Shown piece after piece: positions 1-12,034 of a stretch of DNA of 64,000 bases. The stretch covers positions 88,447,501-88,511,500 of the forward strand of contig CM073886.1 in assembly GCA_037176705.1 (NCBI GenBank), read 5' to 3'. Made by a program: the position numbers and the translations under genes. Every line of letters starts with the position of its first letter. The stretch's first letter is position 1. This stretch comes from Molossus alvarezi (taxonomy: Eukaryota; Chordata; Mammalia; Chiroptera; Molossidae). The notes under the pieces were generated by a model. That model was not told the origin of the DNA. It was given only the letters and a program-made list of their open reading frames with translations, and made no database searches.

Positions 1-117
1 ACACCTGCTCAAAAAAGGGGCTGTTCTAACTCAGCAGCAGTTCCGTCAAGCCCAAGACTCAGCATCTAGGACCACGCACATTTCCTTCCAAAGAGACTTC
101 ATTAAAATGCATCCTTG

Positions 118-383
118 CCACTCTGGTTGGTTTGGCTCCGTGGTTAGAGTGTCGGCCCGCAGATGGAAGGGTCAAGGGTTTGTTCCCTAGTCAAGGGCAC
201 ATACCTGGGTTGCAGATTTGATCTCTGGCCCTGGCTGGGATCCTGTGGGAGGCAAGCAGTCAATGTGTCTCTCTCACATCGATATTTCTCTCTCCCTCCC
301 TCCCTCCCTCCCTCCTTCGCACTCTATCTAAAAATCAATGGATAAAATATCCTCAGGTGAAGATTAACCAAAAAAAAGAAAAG
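118..383 (+). repeat. Ves SINE
   Basis: The 5' tRNA-like head (GGTTTGGCTCC-GTGGTTAGAG) is followed by the Ves core, a CT/CCCTCC tract, AAAATCAATGGA and an A-rich tail. Confidence 0.88.
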
Positions 384-2384
384 AGAAACACATCCCTGCA
401 AAAGAGTCCATAAACTAGTGAATAAAAGAATGCTGGGTACATCACTTCTGGAAGGCTGCCCACTTCTGCTCTGTCTTATGAGCCGAGGCTTCGGCCCTCC
501 ATATACCTCTTGGCATCTATGCCCCCTGTGGCTGTCCCAGGCTCCACATTGCACAATTTCTAAAAACTCAGCTCCTCCTTAGGGAGATACCAATTCACAG
601 TCACAAGGGCTATCACATTTAGAGGACTGACAAGCTCTCTTTTCTCTCACCCTCCAATTCTCTGCAGGAATGCAGAAGACTCGAAGGCCTGAGTCATTGA
701 CACAGTTGGGGTAATCCTTCTGAGATGATCAGAGACCAAGCTATTAGGATCCGAAGACTGGATGTTGCCCAGATTTATAAGATTTTGCTTCCAGTCTCTT
801 TGGCAACATACACCTGTCCATTGAACTATTTCCACCAGCGCTAACATAATTATTCACAAAGTAAAGGTTTTTATATGTGGGTAATATCCACCATCTGTAA
901 GTTAATGTTTTCAAATAACCAAGGTAGTAGTATGACATCTAGTGTCCAAGCTAGCGCAAACAAATGTTTCTGTAACAAAAAGTATAAAGGAATCCTATGA
1001 ACAAATAACAAATTAACTTACTCTTATATTTACATCATATGAACAGTTCAAAGTTTCCTTAAAGGAATGATTTTGCTCCATTCTTTCAACCTTTTTAAAG
1101 ACTACTCAAAATTCCGCTTACTGGAAGTGTATTTCCTCTCTCCCCTAAGATCCTGAGTAGTTCTCATTCTCTTCCTCAAAATAAATGTTGTTCTGATGCC
1201 TGACAAGAAGCAACCATGTCTTAATGTACAATTTCAATTTAGCCCTCTAACCTGCAGGCATTTTGGCAAAGAACCAAACAAAATTCTTTGAGAAGTCCTC
1301 TGACTTTGACTTATTCATTCCCCTTTTACACAAGACAAGGATTTAGCAAACTGGGTGAGCGGCAGGAATAAAGGATATTTTTAAATCACTTTAAATAAAT
1401 TAAGACTATATCCTGATCATATGATTCCATCCTGCAATAAAATTAGCAATTTGGCCCTGGGTCCCAGCACAAAATGAGCCTGCAATCCAGATGCAAAAGC
1501 TATGGAGGGGCTCCTGGGCCCCCAATCCTTACCTCCCTAACTTCCATCTCTCCATCCTCAGTGTGCTAGCTCTGAGTCTAGAAAAAGCTCCCCATCTAAA
1601 TTCACAATCTTTAAAAAACAAACTTCATTTAAAAATCTTTTCACTTTTTGAGTATGTCCTAAAAATTATGACAATCGAACTGAATAAAAGTTAACATTTT
1701 CCAGTAAACATAATGAAGTTCAACTTAAAATGACGCGCTCAGGATAAATTTTATGGCACGTGAGTTTTATCTAAACTAAACCAAAATTTAAAAGATGGGA
1801 TCAGATTAACCCTGAAGTCACAGTCATCAAATACCTCCATTCATTCTGAAACCAGCCAGAGCAGGCTGCCAGCTGCCATGCTCAGGGCTGAGCCGGTACT
1901 GTGGGGAAGCCCGGTGTCTAGGTCAGGACCCCTTGCCTGAAAGCCCTTTTGGGTGTGCGGTGGGGCACAGGATAAGCCCAGGTGAAACTACAAGGAAGGA
2001 CAAGGAGGCAGGGCTCTGCAGAAAGCAAAGCGATGGCCTGGCCTAGAGCACAGCAGGAGGGGCTGAGGAAAGAGAGGCCCAGGCCCAGCTGCATGAAGCT
2101 CCCAAGCTCAGAGGTCATCACCTGGGACAAGGATAAAGGATGATGCAGGCACTCACACGGAGGTTTCCTGGGCCTGAGGAACATCCTATCGCCCAGAAAT
2201 GGCCACCAGGCTGACCACTCTCCTTCTCTGCATCATCACTGAAGAGACCCTGAGGAGGCACTATGGAACGAGAGGACTTGGAGGACTAATGTTGACCATT
2301 TAAAGTCCTCCTCTAGTTAAGGCACAATGCTATTTTGTAAAATTCTTAGCAATAAGGTTAGTTAGTATAAGCACTGAGATTTAG
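384..2384. other. Single-copy AT-rich DNA, probable intron
   Basis: No gene, RNA or clear repeat is visible. Short open frames show no domain. It would be intron 1 of the CpG-island gene if that gene is read leftwards. Confidence 0.4.
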
Positions 2385-2585
2385 ACTCAGCGGCTGTCCT
2401 CATCAGTGCCTAGATTTTTAAACTTGGGCAAGTTACTTAAACCTCTATGTAGCACAATTTTAGCATCTGTGGGACAGATACAAAAAAAAAAACAAAAAAC
2501 CTACAGCTCATAGGGTTATTATGAGGATTAAATTAAATGGCATATATAAAGCACTGAGCTCCATGCTTGATAATTAGAGCTTAAT
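2385..2585 (+). repeat. MIR SINE
   Basis: The MIR core GGGCAAGTTACTTAA-CCTC is followed by CTCATAGGGTTATTATGAGGATTAAA and an AAAGCACTGAG-like 3' part. Confidence 0.75.
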
Positions 2586-2770
2586 AATTAACACTGTCAC
2601 AGTGCTTACTATGGGCCAGGCTCAGTTCTTAGAGTTTTGCATACATAAACTCATTTAATCCTTACAACCACCCTAGGTACAATTATTATCTCCATTTCAC
2701 AGATGAGAAAACAAACAGAAGTTAATTTGCCTGAAGTTACATTAACTAGTAAATTGTAGTATCGTTACTA
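2586..2770 (-). repeat. MIR SINE, antisense
   Basis: It contains the reverse MIR motifs ATTTCACAGATGAGAAAAC and TTAATTTGCCTGAAGTTAC, head to head with the preceding MIR. Confidence 0.7.
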
Positions 2771-5700
2771 TTGTAACAATTATTAGTAGTACTGAATGGC
2801 ACTGCTATTTATACAATTCATATTTAAAACAGGATCATTTGCCAGGAATTTTCTTTTGCACTGCCTCTAAATGCTGCAAACTGTTCTAGGTGAATCCTGA
2901 AGTAGCCAAAATAAAACTCTCCACTGTTCCCTTAACTCCTTTCCAAAGTAAACAGACAGACAGAGAGATAAAATCTGCATGCAGACTTTGCCCACTAGTC
3001 CTCTCCCTACCTGAGGTCGAGGGTGCCTCTGCAGAGGTGGGGCAAAGGAGACTCAGGAGGCAGCAGGGCTGTGTGAGTGTGTATGTCAGGTAGGAGGTGG
3101 CTAGGAACAATCCTCCATTCCAACAGGGTTTGGTCACTGCTCTAGCTGCTCTGAGAGAGAAAAGATGAATACACTGATGCAATTCTCCAGGGACCGAAGG
3201 CAGCCCAATCAGCATGTTACAGCCCCAGTTCTTGAGGCTGAGTCCTGTCTGGACCACTGGGCATGGCACAATGGCCCAGGCACTTCAATTTGTTAAAGTA
3301 TTCTACCCACTGATAGGTTCTCTCCTTACATTCAGGCCAGACTCCTGCAACTGAAATGACTGGGGGTTTGGGGGTTTGAGGGGGGAGCGCAGGTTCTGGG
3401 AAGGGGAAGTAACCTGAAAACTATTTTGACTACAGGTGCCTGTGGGTATGTATTTGATTTACTTTAAGAAAAACAATGCTGGGAAGATAAAATATCTAAA
3501 GATGTTTTTATAGATTTTTTTTGTTTTTGTTTTTTTTTTTTTAGCAAAATCTATACTACATTTATTCTACCCTGTCAAAACAAACAAACAAAAAAACTAA
3601 CATAAGCCAAACAGACAGGTTTATGAGTGATCACAGTCTATTTTTCAGCTCATTCAGCATAATGTACGTGAAATGGCTTTTAACCGCCACTATTTTGGCA
3701 AGTTAATTCCAATAAGAGTGTTGGCAGAACCACAGCAAATAATCATATTACGGGGTGTACGTGGAAACGGGGGGGGGGGCAATAAATAATATGACTATTT
3801 TAAAAATTAATCACAACCTGAGTTTTTGGTTTAAAAATGTCATTTAATTTATATTATGCCTTCAGGGTAAAAACTAATTGGTAATCCCTTCCTTCCATTG
3901 ATAAGTAACTTTCTCACCTTCTGAGGGCTTGCTTCCTTGAGATGTTCTATTCTCCTGCCTTCACTGGCAAATCCTTTTGCCCTCCAAAAGAGGGAGACCT
4001 GTGAAGAGCCTGTCTTAAAATGTGTAATATACTGAAAAAAGCACTTCCCATTTTCTCCGCATTGTGCATGCCTCAGATGTGAGAATTAAAAGCAAAACCC
4101 CAAATGCAAACGTTATCTCAGCTTTCCATAGTCTGCATGACCATAAAGTGTTTTTTTTTTCAATCTGTTCGTGTACCATCTCTTTAGTCAATAAAACATT
4201 TGGCAAATTACAAAATGCAAGCACCATAAAAGTTGAACTAGAACTGTTCCCGTTTTAATGAACAATCTTTGAGAGCATGCCTTTTTAGAATATTCCGCCA
4301 AAGTACCTAAGGAAAAAAATATTCAACCAACACACTAACCTAAAAGTTAGGTAACATTCATAGAAAAATTTAATTAAAGGTTTGGCCAATACTTTTAACA
4401 ACATAAAGTTTGGGTAAGTGCAATAGGTTTGCATTTGAAAAACAAAACTCTTCTATACAGTCCCGGCAGTTAAATGCATACTACTATCACCACTATCAAT
4501 AACTAAAATACAAATTGCCTATAAGTTACCGCGCATCACTTGTTTCCCAAAACCAACCTTATGCTGCAGGGATTTCCTGATCTTAAAAAATTGCAATTCC
4601 AAGACATAGCTAAAGGAAGACAACATAATCAATCAGTGGGGAGTGAAATGCTTTTTCACATTGGCTATCAGCATCACAGATGCAAAAACACACAGTGATA
4701 TCATCATTTTACAAAAGCAGATAAAACAGTAGATAATAGTGTGTAACATTGCAGAGTTCTGTTAGGGAACAGGCCCATTATCAAGATGAGAGTTAAGAAA
4801 GCAAATGCATGTAACACTTTGAAAGCCAATATCATGACAAATTAAACTTTCTTTCAACCATGAAAGTATACACATTTCCATGGAAAAAGTATGACTCTAC
4901 TACCTACCTGAACAGACATACAGAAGCTAAGGAGGCCAGCAGTAGCATAACCCAACACTTCTGCAAGGCAGGCAGCCTCCTCCACTGGCCTTTCCAGTTT
5001 AAGCCTTGATTCTAAACCAAACACACCTTCCCAAATTTTATAGGGACCCCCCCTCCAAGAAAAAAAAAAAATCACTGTTAGGGTATTTTCTTTGTAGTGA
5101 TCAAAACATTTGCTTTTAAAGTTTAAGCAACTTTTGTTCCTAAGAAAACCACAATCTACTGCTTTTAAACTGTTCAAGAACAGTGCAATCTGTCAAAAAA
5201 GTATAGCAAGATAGTGGCTTTATATTTTCTTTTTCAACAAAACAAGATGTTTGTGGCCTTCCGTGCAGAAGTCACCAAATTTCCAATGATTTACACCTGG
5301 AAGACGCATTATTCTGATAGCCTGCCTGAGAAATGAACCTGCTTACCTATTCCAACCTTTCCTAGCGAACATCATCTTCAAAGTTGCGAAAACGCGAAAC
5401 AAACTAAAGAAATATGAAAATACAGTTCCACGTTAAGCTTGGGTCAATAAGCTCTGCGAATGTCCCGCCTAACAACTAAAACTTGAATCTCATCACACAG
5501 AAATGACAATCTCATGCTGCATTCAAAACCCGGAACTGCTTTATCCATTCCTACTTCACACTGACAAAGAGGAAAACGACAGGGGAGAAAAATCAAAAAA
5601 CCACTATCGCTTCTAAAGTCCTAAATAAGAGTCTACTCATACTTAGCTGCCAACAGTGCTGCAACTCCACCAGGATTCACAGTGGAAGCGAGACCTCTCC

Positions 5701-5899
5701 AATATTGAGAGTGCCCAGGGAAGCGTACGAATTTCCCCCAATACAGTTCACACACATTCTGCGTTCAACATGTAACTGCCATTCCGCTCACACCCTTACA
5801 TTTCATGTTCAAATTCTGGTGACCAAAGTACATTTCTGTACTGGAATGGTTGGCCTAAGCTTTTCTGTTCTCTTTGTCTGGTGATCTGCGGGGCAGTTT
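2771..5899. other. Single-copy DNA, probable intron adjoining the CpG island
   Basis: No coding exon is recognised. There is a G-run cluster at 3362-3385 (GGGGG TTT GGGGG TTTGA GGGGGG) and a short G10 run near 3770. CpG density rises from about 5.3 kb towards the island. Confidence 0.4.
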
Positions 5900-7600
5900 C
5901 TGCTCTTGGGAAGTGAGTGTTAGAGCTGTGGTTTCCAGACAATTCCCCATATTTTAGCTCGGGCACGCACGTTCTCATGCTCTCCCTAACCGGCTCCATA
6001 TTGCTGGACAAGTCCCTCCAGTGTAGCCCTGCGCTGCAAAAAGCTGGATTTCCGGGCTGTTCCAAGACCCCATTAAACGTGTCTTCAACAACCTGCCCAG
6101 ACCCGGCCAGCATTAGACAAGGAGCTGGGGCCCCAGCGACCAGCTGCCCCGAGGCGCACTTCCTCCACCCCGGAAGAGGAGGGAGGCAAACTTCGGAAGG
6201 GGGGGAGGGCTGGCAGTGAGCTCCGGGGACCACCGCCGCTCCGCCCGCCTGGGGAAGGGCCCAGGCAACGACCCTGGCTGCAGCTGGAGGGCGCGGAGGA
6301 AGGCATCGCTCCTTCCCGCTAACGCAAAGGCAGCGGTCAGGGCGCGCTCCTCTGGTGAAGGGCCTCGGAAAACTGCAGCAAGACAACAGTGGGGACCCTC
6401 AGAAGTGTGTGGTGACGGAGGGGTGGGGGAAAGCCGGAGGTCGCCTGAAACTCCGGGGACGGATGCGCCCGGCGACGTGCAGAACCAGCTCGGAAGAGGC
6501 CGGGAAATGGGAGCCAAGACGCTGGCAGCAAGAGGGGCCCCCAGAGGGCTAGAGATGCGGGCGGCAAGGAGGTCCGGCGGCCGACCGTTTTCCCTAGGCT
6601 CGGCTCTGCAGAAGCAGCCACTGCTGGTGACAGGAAGAGAGCGGCGACAGCCGCGCACGCACGCATCGCCTCCCCCTCCCGAGCACACACACCCGGACCC
6701 GCTGCAACCGCCTACCTCCCCCGCTGGCCGGCTTCCTTCCTCTCCCGAGCCCGGGCTGCAGCGGCGGCCTCCAGCACGCACGACTCCAACGCGCCTCTGA
6801 CCTGGCTCAGACCCACCAGCGTCCCCAATCCGAGCTCGCCGTCTCCAGACCGCTCGCCCGGCCTCGCCGCAGCAGCCGCTTCCTCCAGCTCCGCTCCAGC
6901 TGCTCGCGACTCCTCTCCGTACGCCCGCAGCTCCAGAGCCCGACGCCGGCCCCGCCTTCGGTTCGGCCCCTCGCGCCCCGCCCCCGAGCCCGCACCAACC
7001 AGCGCCTGCGTCTCCGCCCCTCTCGGCTGGCGCCGCGCCCTCTGCCGCTGCCACTGTCCGTGCCCGCCTCCGAGGCGGGAGGCCAACGAGGCGGAGCCCC
7101 GACCCTGTGGACTCTTCCTGTTGCCGGGCTCGCCTGTCGCCCTGCTCGCCTTCCGCCCCCGCCGCGGGGATGCCCGGGGCGGCTGGGACGCGCGCTGCCT
7201 CCGTTGTGGAGCGCTCTGGGTCTGCGTTCTCCGAAATGGCCAGGCTGCTACCCGCCCGCGGCGGAGCCGGCTGCTGGGCGTCTCCCGGACTACAGGCAGC
7301 TGGGCTCTGGGGGAGGTCGAGGACAAGTTCAGACTTACTTAGAGGCTGCGTCTCTACTCCGAGCGTCTTGAAACAAACCTCAGTCTCTTTCGAGCCCCCC
7401 ACCCCTAGCAGAGTGGCTGGGCGGAAAGGACTCAGATTTGAGGGCTCGCCAAAGCCAGGAGGCCCTGCAATTCCCGGCCTCGCCAGCACAGCCTCGGGAG
7501 TGGGCGGAAAAACCACGCCACCCCGCGTGGCGCCCGGGGGTGAAGGAGGGGTGAAAGGGTGAACCGGAGGGACGAGCACCGCAGCCTTGCCGCGAAATCC
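5900..7600 (-). promoter_or_regulatory. CpG island, probable TATA-less promoter
   Basis: CpG dinucleotides are dense from about 5.9 to 7.6 kb and scarce on both sides, the classic mark of a vertebrate CpG-island promoter. The core (about 6150-7300) is very GC-rich and contains GC boxes (CCCCGCCCCC near 6975, CCGCCCC near 7014) and an ETS-like CCGGAAG near 6169. No TATA box is obvious. I prefer the minus strand because a plausible first-exon donor (GAG|GTAGGC, exon end 6716) reads that way; bidirectional activity cannot be excluded. Long open frames here, up to 488 codons, are what GC-rich DNA gives by chance and have no recognisable domain. If correct, the gene body extends leftwards and 1-6.7 kb is intronic. 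The gene is not identified. Confidence 0.8.
6716..7050 (-). other. Candidate noncoding first exon of a minus-strand gene
   Basis: Inside the CpG island, minus-strand sequence runs from a GC-box region near 7000-7050 to a splice donor reading GAG|GTAGGC, with the last exon base at 6716. The right-hand limit is only a guess at the transcription start. I see no convincing coding frame with a good start context in it, so it would be 5' UTR. Other donors inside the island are possible. This is an inference from one motif plus the island. Confidence 0.3.
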
Positions 7601-8060
7601 AAGAGCCTGACACCACTGCCACCAGGAGCCAGGCGGGTCCGCGAAAAGGGAAGAGAGTTTTATGAGGGCGACGCTGGCTGATCCCTCCAGTCCTGAGATG
7701 ACAGAGCAAATGTAGGTCGCTCAGGCAGACTAAGGCCCTCTCCTTGTTCGTTCATAGGGGTCGGTGGAGGAAACTCCCCTGAATTATATTGTCCCATAAA
7801 ACTGTTAGCTTTCAAAGGCAGATTCTTCAACTAATAGTCATTACTTAAGTTGCCCCCCAAAAACCTGATGTTGGTCAGACCTTCCACTGCCAAGTAGATG
7901 GAATACCAGTACCTGTGTTCAGCTCTTTTCCATTAAAACATGTAGGAGTCCCTTTTTATAAAGCTCTTCCCAGATTCCTCCTCTGCAGTTTTGAGATCTG
8001 CATTCACCCAGCCTGCTTGCCCCAAATCCCTTTTTACAGCTCTTTCCCAATTTCCTTACA
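7601..8060. other. Single-copy flank of the CpG island
   Basis: CpG density falls to background within about 150 bases. No exon or repeat was recognised before the Ves at 8072. Confidence 0.35.
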
Positions 8061-8071
8061 AGAATATTACG

Positions 8072-8315
8072 GTTTTTTTTATCCTCACCCAAGGACATTT
8101 TTCTATTTTTTGTTCATGTAGAGTGGGAGGGAGAGAGAGAGGAAGAGAGAGAAACATCGACAGGAAAGGAACACATCGAGTGGCTGCCACCCGCACGACC
8201 AACCAGGGCCGGGGACAAACTGTAACCGAGGTACATGCCCTTAGCGGGAACCGAACCCCGGGACTTTCTGGACCACAGGCCGACGCTCTAACCACTGAGC
8301 CAAAATGACCAGGGC
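8072..8315 (-). repeat. Ves SINE with 11-bp TSD
   Basis: This is a full-length antisense copy. The target-site duplication AGAATATTACG is at 8061-8071 and 8316-8326. A and B box regions are present in reverse near 8290 and 8250. Confidence 0.93.
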
Positions 8316-8578
8316 AGAATATTACGTTTTTTTACCCAAGCACGTAGATTTTGTCAAACTTTGAATTTGGTGGTTTATTCCAGTGGGCGTTGGAAGTAGA
8401 GGAAAGAACATTCCGAAATTTTTGTCCTTAGAAAATATCATTTTTAAAGGTGACTCACGTTCTAAGGGAAAAGTTCTACTTTTGGTTATTCGGGTAGCAT
8501 TTTTATTATTCCAACGTGTCTGGTAAAGTGAAGATGCAGAAGCAGACAGCTACCTACCTGTTTAAGAATTCCCCTCAA

Positions 8579-8816
8579 GCCCTGGCCGGTTTGGCTCAGC
8601 GGTTAGAGCATTGGCCTGCGGTCCGGAGACACCCGGGTTTGGTTCCCACTAAGGGCATGTATCTCGGTTGCAGTTTGTCCCCAGCCATGTGGGTGGCAGC
8701 CACTTGATGTGGCCCTTTCACGTTGATGTTTCCCTCTCTCTCCCTCTTCCTCCCACTTTATCTGAACAAAAAAAAAAAGGAAAAATGTCCTCGGGTGAGG
8801 ATAAAAAAAAAAAAAT
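8579..8816 (+). repeat. Ves SINE
   Basis: It has the head GCCCTGGCCGGTTTGGCTCA, the B-box-like GGTTTGGTTCC, a CT-rich 3' part and a GTCCTCGGGTGAGGAT-A(n) tail. Confidence 0.93.
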
Positions 8817-9530
8817 CCACTCTATCTAAAAGTAAATAGGAAGTTTACCAAGCTGCATCCTTCCCACCTACTATGTAAAATGCAGGGCCTAATATATTGT
8901 TTGTCTGGGCTTTGTAAATAAAATGAGCTGCCTCACCCTTTGGTAGAATTACTTTGATCCAATGCAATAAGCTGAGGTGTAACTGCTGTGATGTTTACAG
9001 TACTTCCTCTAGGTTTGATTCTGAAGAAACCTTACCAGCAATCTCCTCCTTTTGTTTATCATGAGTTCCTGGAAAGGGACTACTTGAGAAGTAGGGTTCT
9101 TTCCTCCTCAAGCCCCAAAATAACATGAAAGCTTTAATTGAGCTTTTTAGATAGTCTTTAGTAATTTTTTTCCAGTATATACTGTACTTAAAAAATTTTT
9201 TTTCCCATCATTTTGGAACATACAGCATAAGTCCAAAGAGTGTCCGTGGAAGGACAATAGACCTCTTTTTCCATAATCTGAATAATTTCAGTCATTGTGT
9301 CATCTGTATTAAATTGGTACCTGTCCCCATATTACTGGTATTATCATTTTTACTTATATTCATTACCATTGGCTTCAGTGAAATAAAACAAAGGCAACAA
9401 AAAAGCAGTATTCAAACTTAAAAAATAACAAAACAGTCTTTATTTAATAAAATTGTATCTTGACTCCCAAAATGGAACTGTTATAAGAAGCCATGTGGTG
9501 AGGCCAAAAGAGTTGATAAGTCTCTGACTA
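8817..9530. other. Single-copy-looking AT-rich DNA
   Basis: Nothing recognisable; low CpG and no open frame of interest. Confidence 0.3.
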
Positions 9531-9680
9531 GTCATGTCATTATCTCCTGGGAATTTGATGGAAATGCAAATTCTCTGTCCAAACTGAATTAGAAATACTG
9601 GGTGGAGCCTAGCAATCTGTTTAAATAAGCCTTCCAAATGGTTTGGTGCATGCTAGGGTTTGAGAACCATTACTCTAGGT
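9530..9680 (+). mobile_element. MER5A-like hAT MITE, partial
   Basis: The right half and 3' terminus are recognisable: ATGCAAATTCTCTG, then TTTGAGAACCATTACT as the terminal inverted repeat. The left terminus is degraded. Confidence 0.6.
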
Positions 9681-10109
9681 CTAGGATGTCTGGGAACACA
9701 GACCGAAAATGACTGTAATAAAATGCTCAAATAAGCACACAAACACCACAGTTCAATCAAAAAAGATGAGACAGGTAGTGCCAGTACTAAGCTCAAAAGG
9801 TCAGATCATGTGCAATATACCAAAGGGAGATTGTCAGTACAACTGGTGACAGTGATGGTGTTTTGGAAGTCAGACCTAAGGGTGTCAAGGCCTCTCTTCT
9901 ACCCACCCTTGCACCTTGAAAGGCTTCCAGTGGCTACAGCAAGCTAAGTGTCTTGCCCAAAAAGGACCAGTAGGATACCCTCATTTGCCATCATCAGTCC
10001 AGCTACCTCAATAATGTGAGTGCTGGAATACGCTTCCATTAGACTTGAAACCTAAGCATGTAGTTTAGGGTTAAAAACACAACATAAACTAACAAAAAAT
10101 GCCTTAGAG

Positions 10110-10298
10110 CAGTGGTTCTCAACCTTCCTAATGCCGCGAGTGTTTAATACAGTTCCTCATGTTGTGGTGACCCCCAACCATAATATTATTCCGTTGCTAC
10201 TTCATAACTGTAATTTTGCTACTGTTATGTCTTAGGCGACCCCTGTGAAAGGGTCGGTCAACCCCCAATGGGGTCGTGACCCACAGGTTGAGAACCGC
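10110..10298 (+). mobile_element. SPIN-type hAT nonautonomous element
   Basis: Both ends are preserved: left CAGTGGTTCTCAACCTTCCT, right AGGTTGAGAACCGCT. Internal blocks are diagnostic of the SPIN family: GTTCCTCATGTTGTGGTGAC, CGTTGCTACTTCATAACTG, and GGCGACCCCTGTGAAAGGGT on the right. At about 190 bp it is a short internally deleted copy. Flanks CCTTAGAG and ACCTAGAG are a weak 8-bp duplication. SPIN elements are known to have spread horizontally into several tetrapods, including Myotis-type bats. Confidence 0.88.
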
Positions 10299-10304
10299 TC
10301 ACCT

Positions 10305-10480
10305 AGAGCCTTACTTCTCAAAGAGAGGACCATAGACCTGCAGTATTGGCACCATCTAGGAGCTTGTTAGATATGCAAAATCCCAGGTCTTATGCCAGGC
10401 ATACTGAATCATAATCTGCATTTTAACAAAATCCCAGGGGATTAATATGCAAGTTAAACTTTGAGATGCTGTGCCTTAGA
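10305..10480 (+). mobile_element. MER5-like hAT MITE
   Basis: It has ACTTCTCAAAGAGAGGACCA near the left end and TAATCTGCATTTTAACAAAATCCCAGG, ending CTTTGAGATGCTG, in MER5 order. Confidence 0.6.
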
Positions 10481-10484
10481 CAGC

Positions 10485-10656
10485 GGTCCTTAATTGTGGC
10501 TACACATTTGGAATAGCCCGGGGAGTTTATAAAAATCCCACTGCCTGGTCTGCACCCCAGATGGATTATATCAGAATTCCTGGGGTGGGACACAGGCATC
10601 AATTAAGGTTCTTCAGGTGATTCCAATGTGAAGCCAAGTTTTAAAGAACCACTGCT
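10485..10656 (+). mobile_element. MER5-like hAT MITE
   Basis: It starts CGGTCCTTAATTGTGGCTAC, has CAGAATTCCTGGGGTGGGAC in the middle and ends TTTTAAAGAACCACTG, as in MER5A. Confidence 0.7.
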
Positions 10657-12030
10657 TGGAGGAACCAGGTAGGAAAGGGGCCATCAGGAAAGTCAGCGGG
10701 GGAGAGACTGGATCCCAAATGGCTGGTCTTACAGGAAGCAGCTGGTACTAGAGTTTAGCTGATTGTTGCCACACAGGGATGTAAGCCCACATTTGCCAGA
10801 CCTTTCAATTTTCAAAGAGAAGTTTTAAAATTCAGATTTTTGTGGGCAATTTCTCAATTATTAAATGCTGGCAATTAATTCAACATTCTTTGAAACTTGG
10901 GTTAGGCCACATAAGTGTGATGGCCACCAGTTTATGGTTTATGATGCTGTACATCATACAATTAAGTGGCCCTAAAATATATATATAGCCAAGAAGAAAA
11001 CTGGCATGTTGGAGTGTCAAACTATTGATCTAAAGGCCCATGTATTTTGAATCGTCTGTTCACTACAGCACCAAATATTGCAGGTATTCAATGACTGAGA
11101 GTTGGTCATGAGTGAAATACCAGTGCAAGAAACCCTGGGGCAAAACACAACAGAATTTTGCCTGATATTTTTATTTTCCCTCTTGGCCCTGATAGCTGAA
11201 GTGTTTGGAGGGGTGGGCTGACAAATCAATCTTTATATTACTTAGCTTAAAATCTTCTACTTTTGTGAGCTAACCAGGTTAAACACAAAAGAAACATGAA
11301 AACAATTACTGGCTGAAATGCTTCTTAGCAGAGTGAGAATTCAGAAGGCCAACAGTACTGTAATTCTCATTTTGTTGTTTCTGGATTTGTACAAACTGCT
11401 AAACATGTTGAAATATTAGAAGAGGCAACTTCTTGGCTGTATCCTGGAAATCATGTCAGACCATAGTCATCTATACTCAGTTCTCTGATCATAATCTATG
11501 CTCTGGGCATCCTTATCTCTCTGAACTCTTCAGTCCTCATACTTGGGGAATAAGATTAAATAAATCAACCATTGTGAGATGGAAGAAAATGAGCCACCTT
11601 AGTGATAGTTTCAGTTAAATTTCACTCAGTGTCTGCTCTCAAAAATCCCCTACAATAAGGAAGCTGGACTTAAAAAATGTATAATGCAGTAATATCAGAT
11701 GAGTTGGTAAAATATGAAACATAGGAACAAATAGTTGTGTATTCTCTTTAATGCAAGGGCCACTTTTTATTTTTTAATGACTCCAGCAGTTAATAGACTT
11801 CCTGATATTAGTGGGTACTCAATAAGGGAGAAAGGCCTGGAGGGTTAAAGGAGACTCAACACAGAATTCTTTTATTTGTGGCTGTTAAAACAAAAGAGCG
11901 CAAGTGCTATTCAGATAGTACCTCTGAGGGTATGAATAAGTCAGAGCTGAACTTCAGGACAAAGCAAGAGGGCCACTCACACTGCCAAACTACAAGTGGT
12001 GCTTAAGTGTCACCAGGCATGGGGCAATTG
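10657..12030. other. Single-copy-looking AT-rich DNA
   Basis: No exon or confident repeat family was recognised. Confidence 0.3.
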
Positions 12031-12034
12031 AAAA

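Noticed and set aside
2886..3269. 127-codon minus-strand open frame
   Set aside because: Antisense and overlapping frames, no domain, and no exon boundaries on either side.
6113..7579. 488-codon minus-strand open frame in the CpG island
   Set aside because: Low-complexity Ala/Gly/Arg/Pro composition, overlapping long frames in other phases and no domain; long stop-free frames are expected in DNA this GC-rich.
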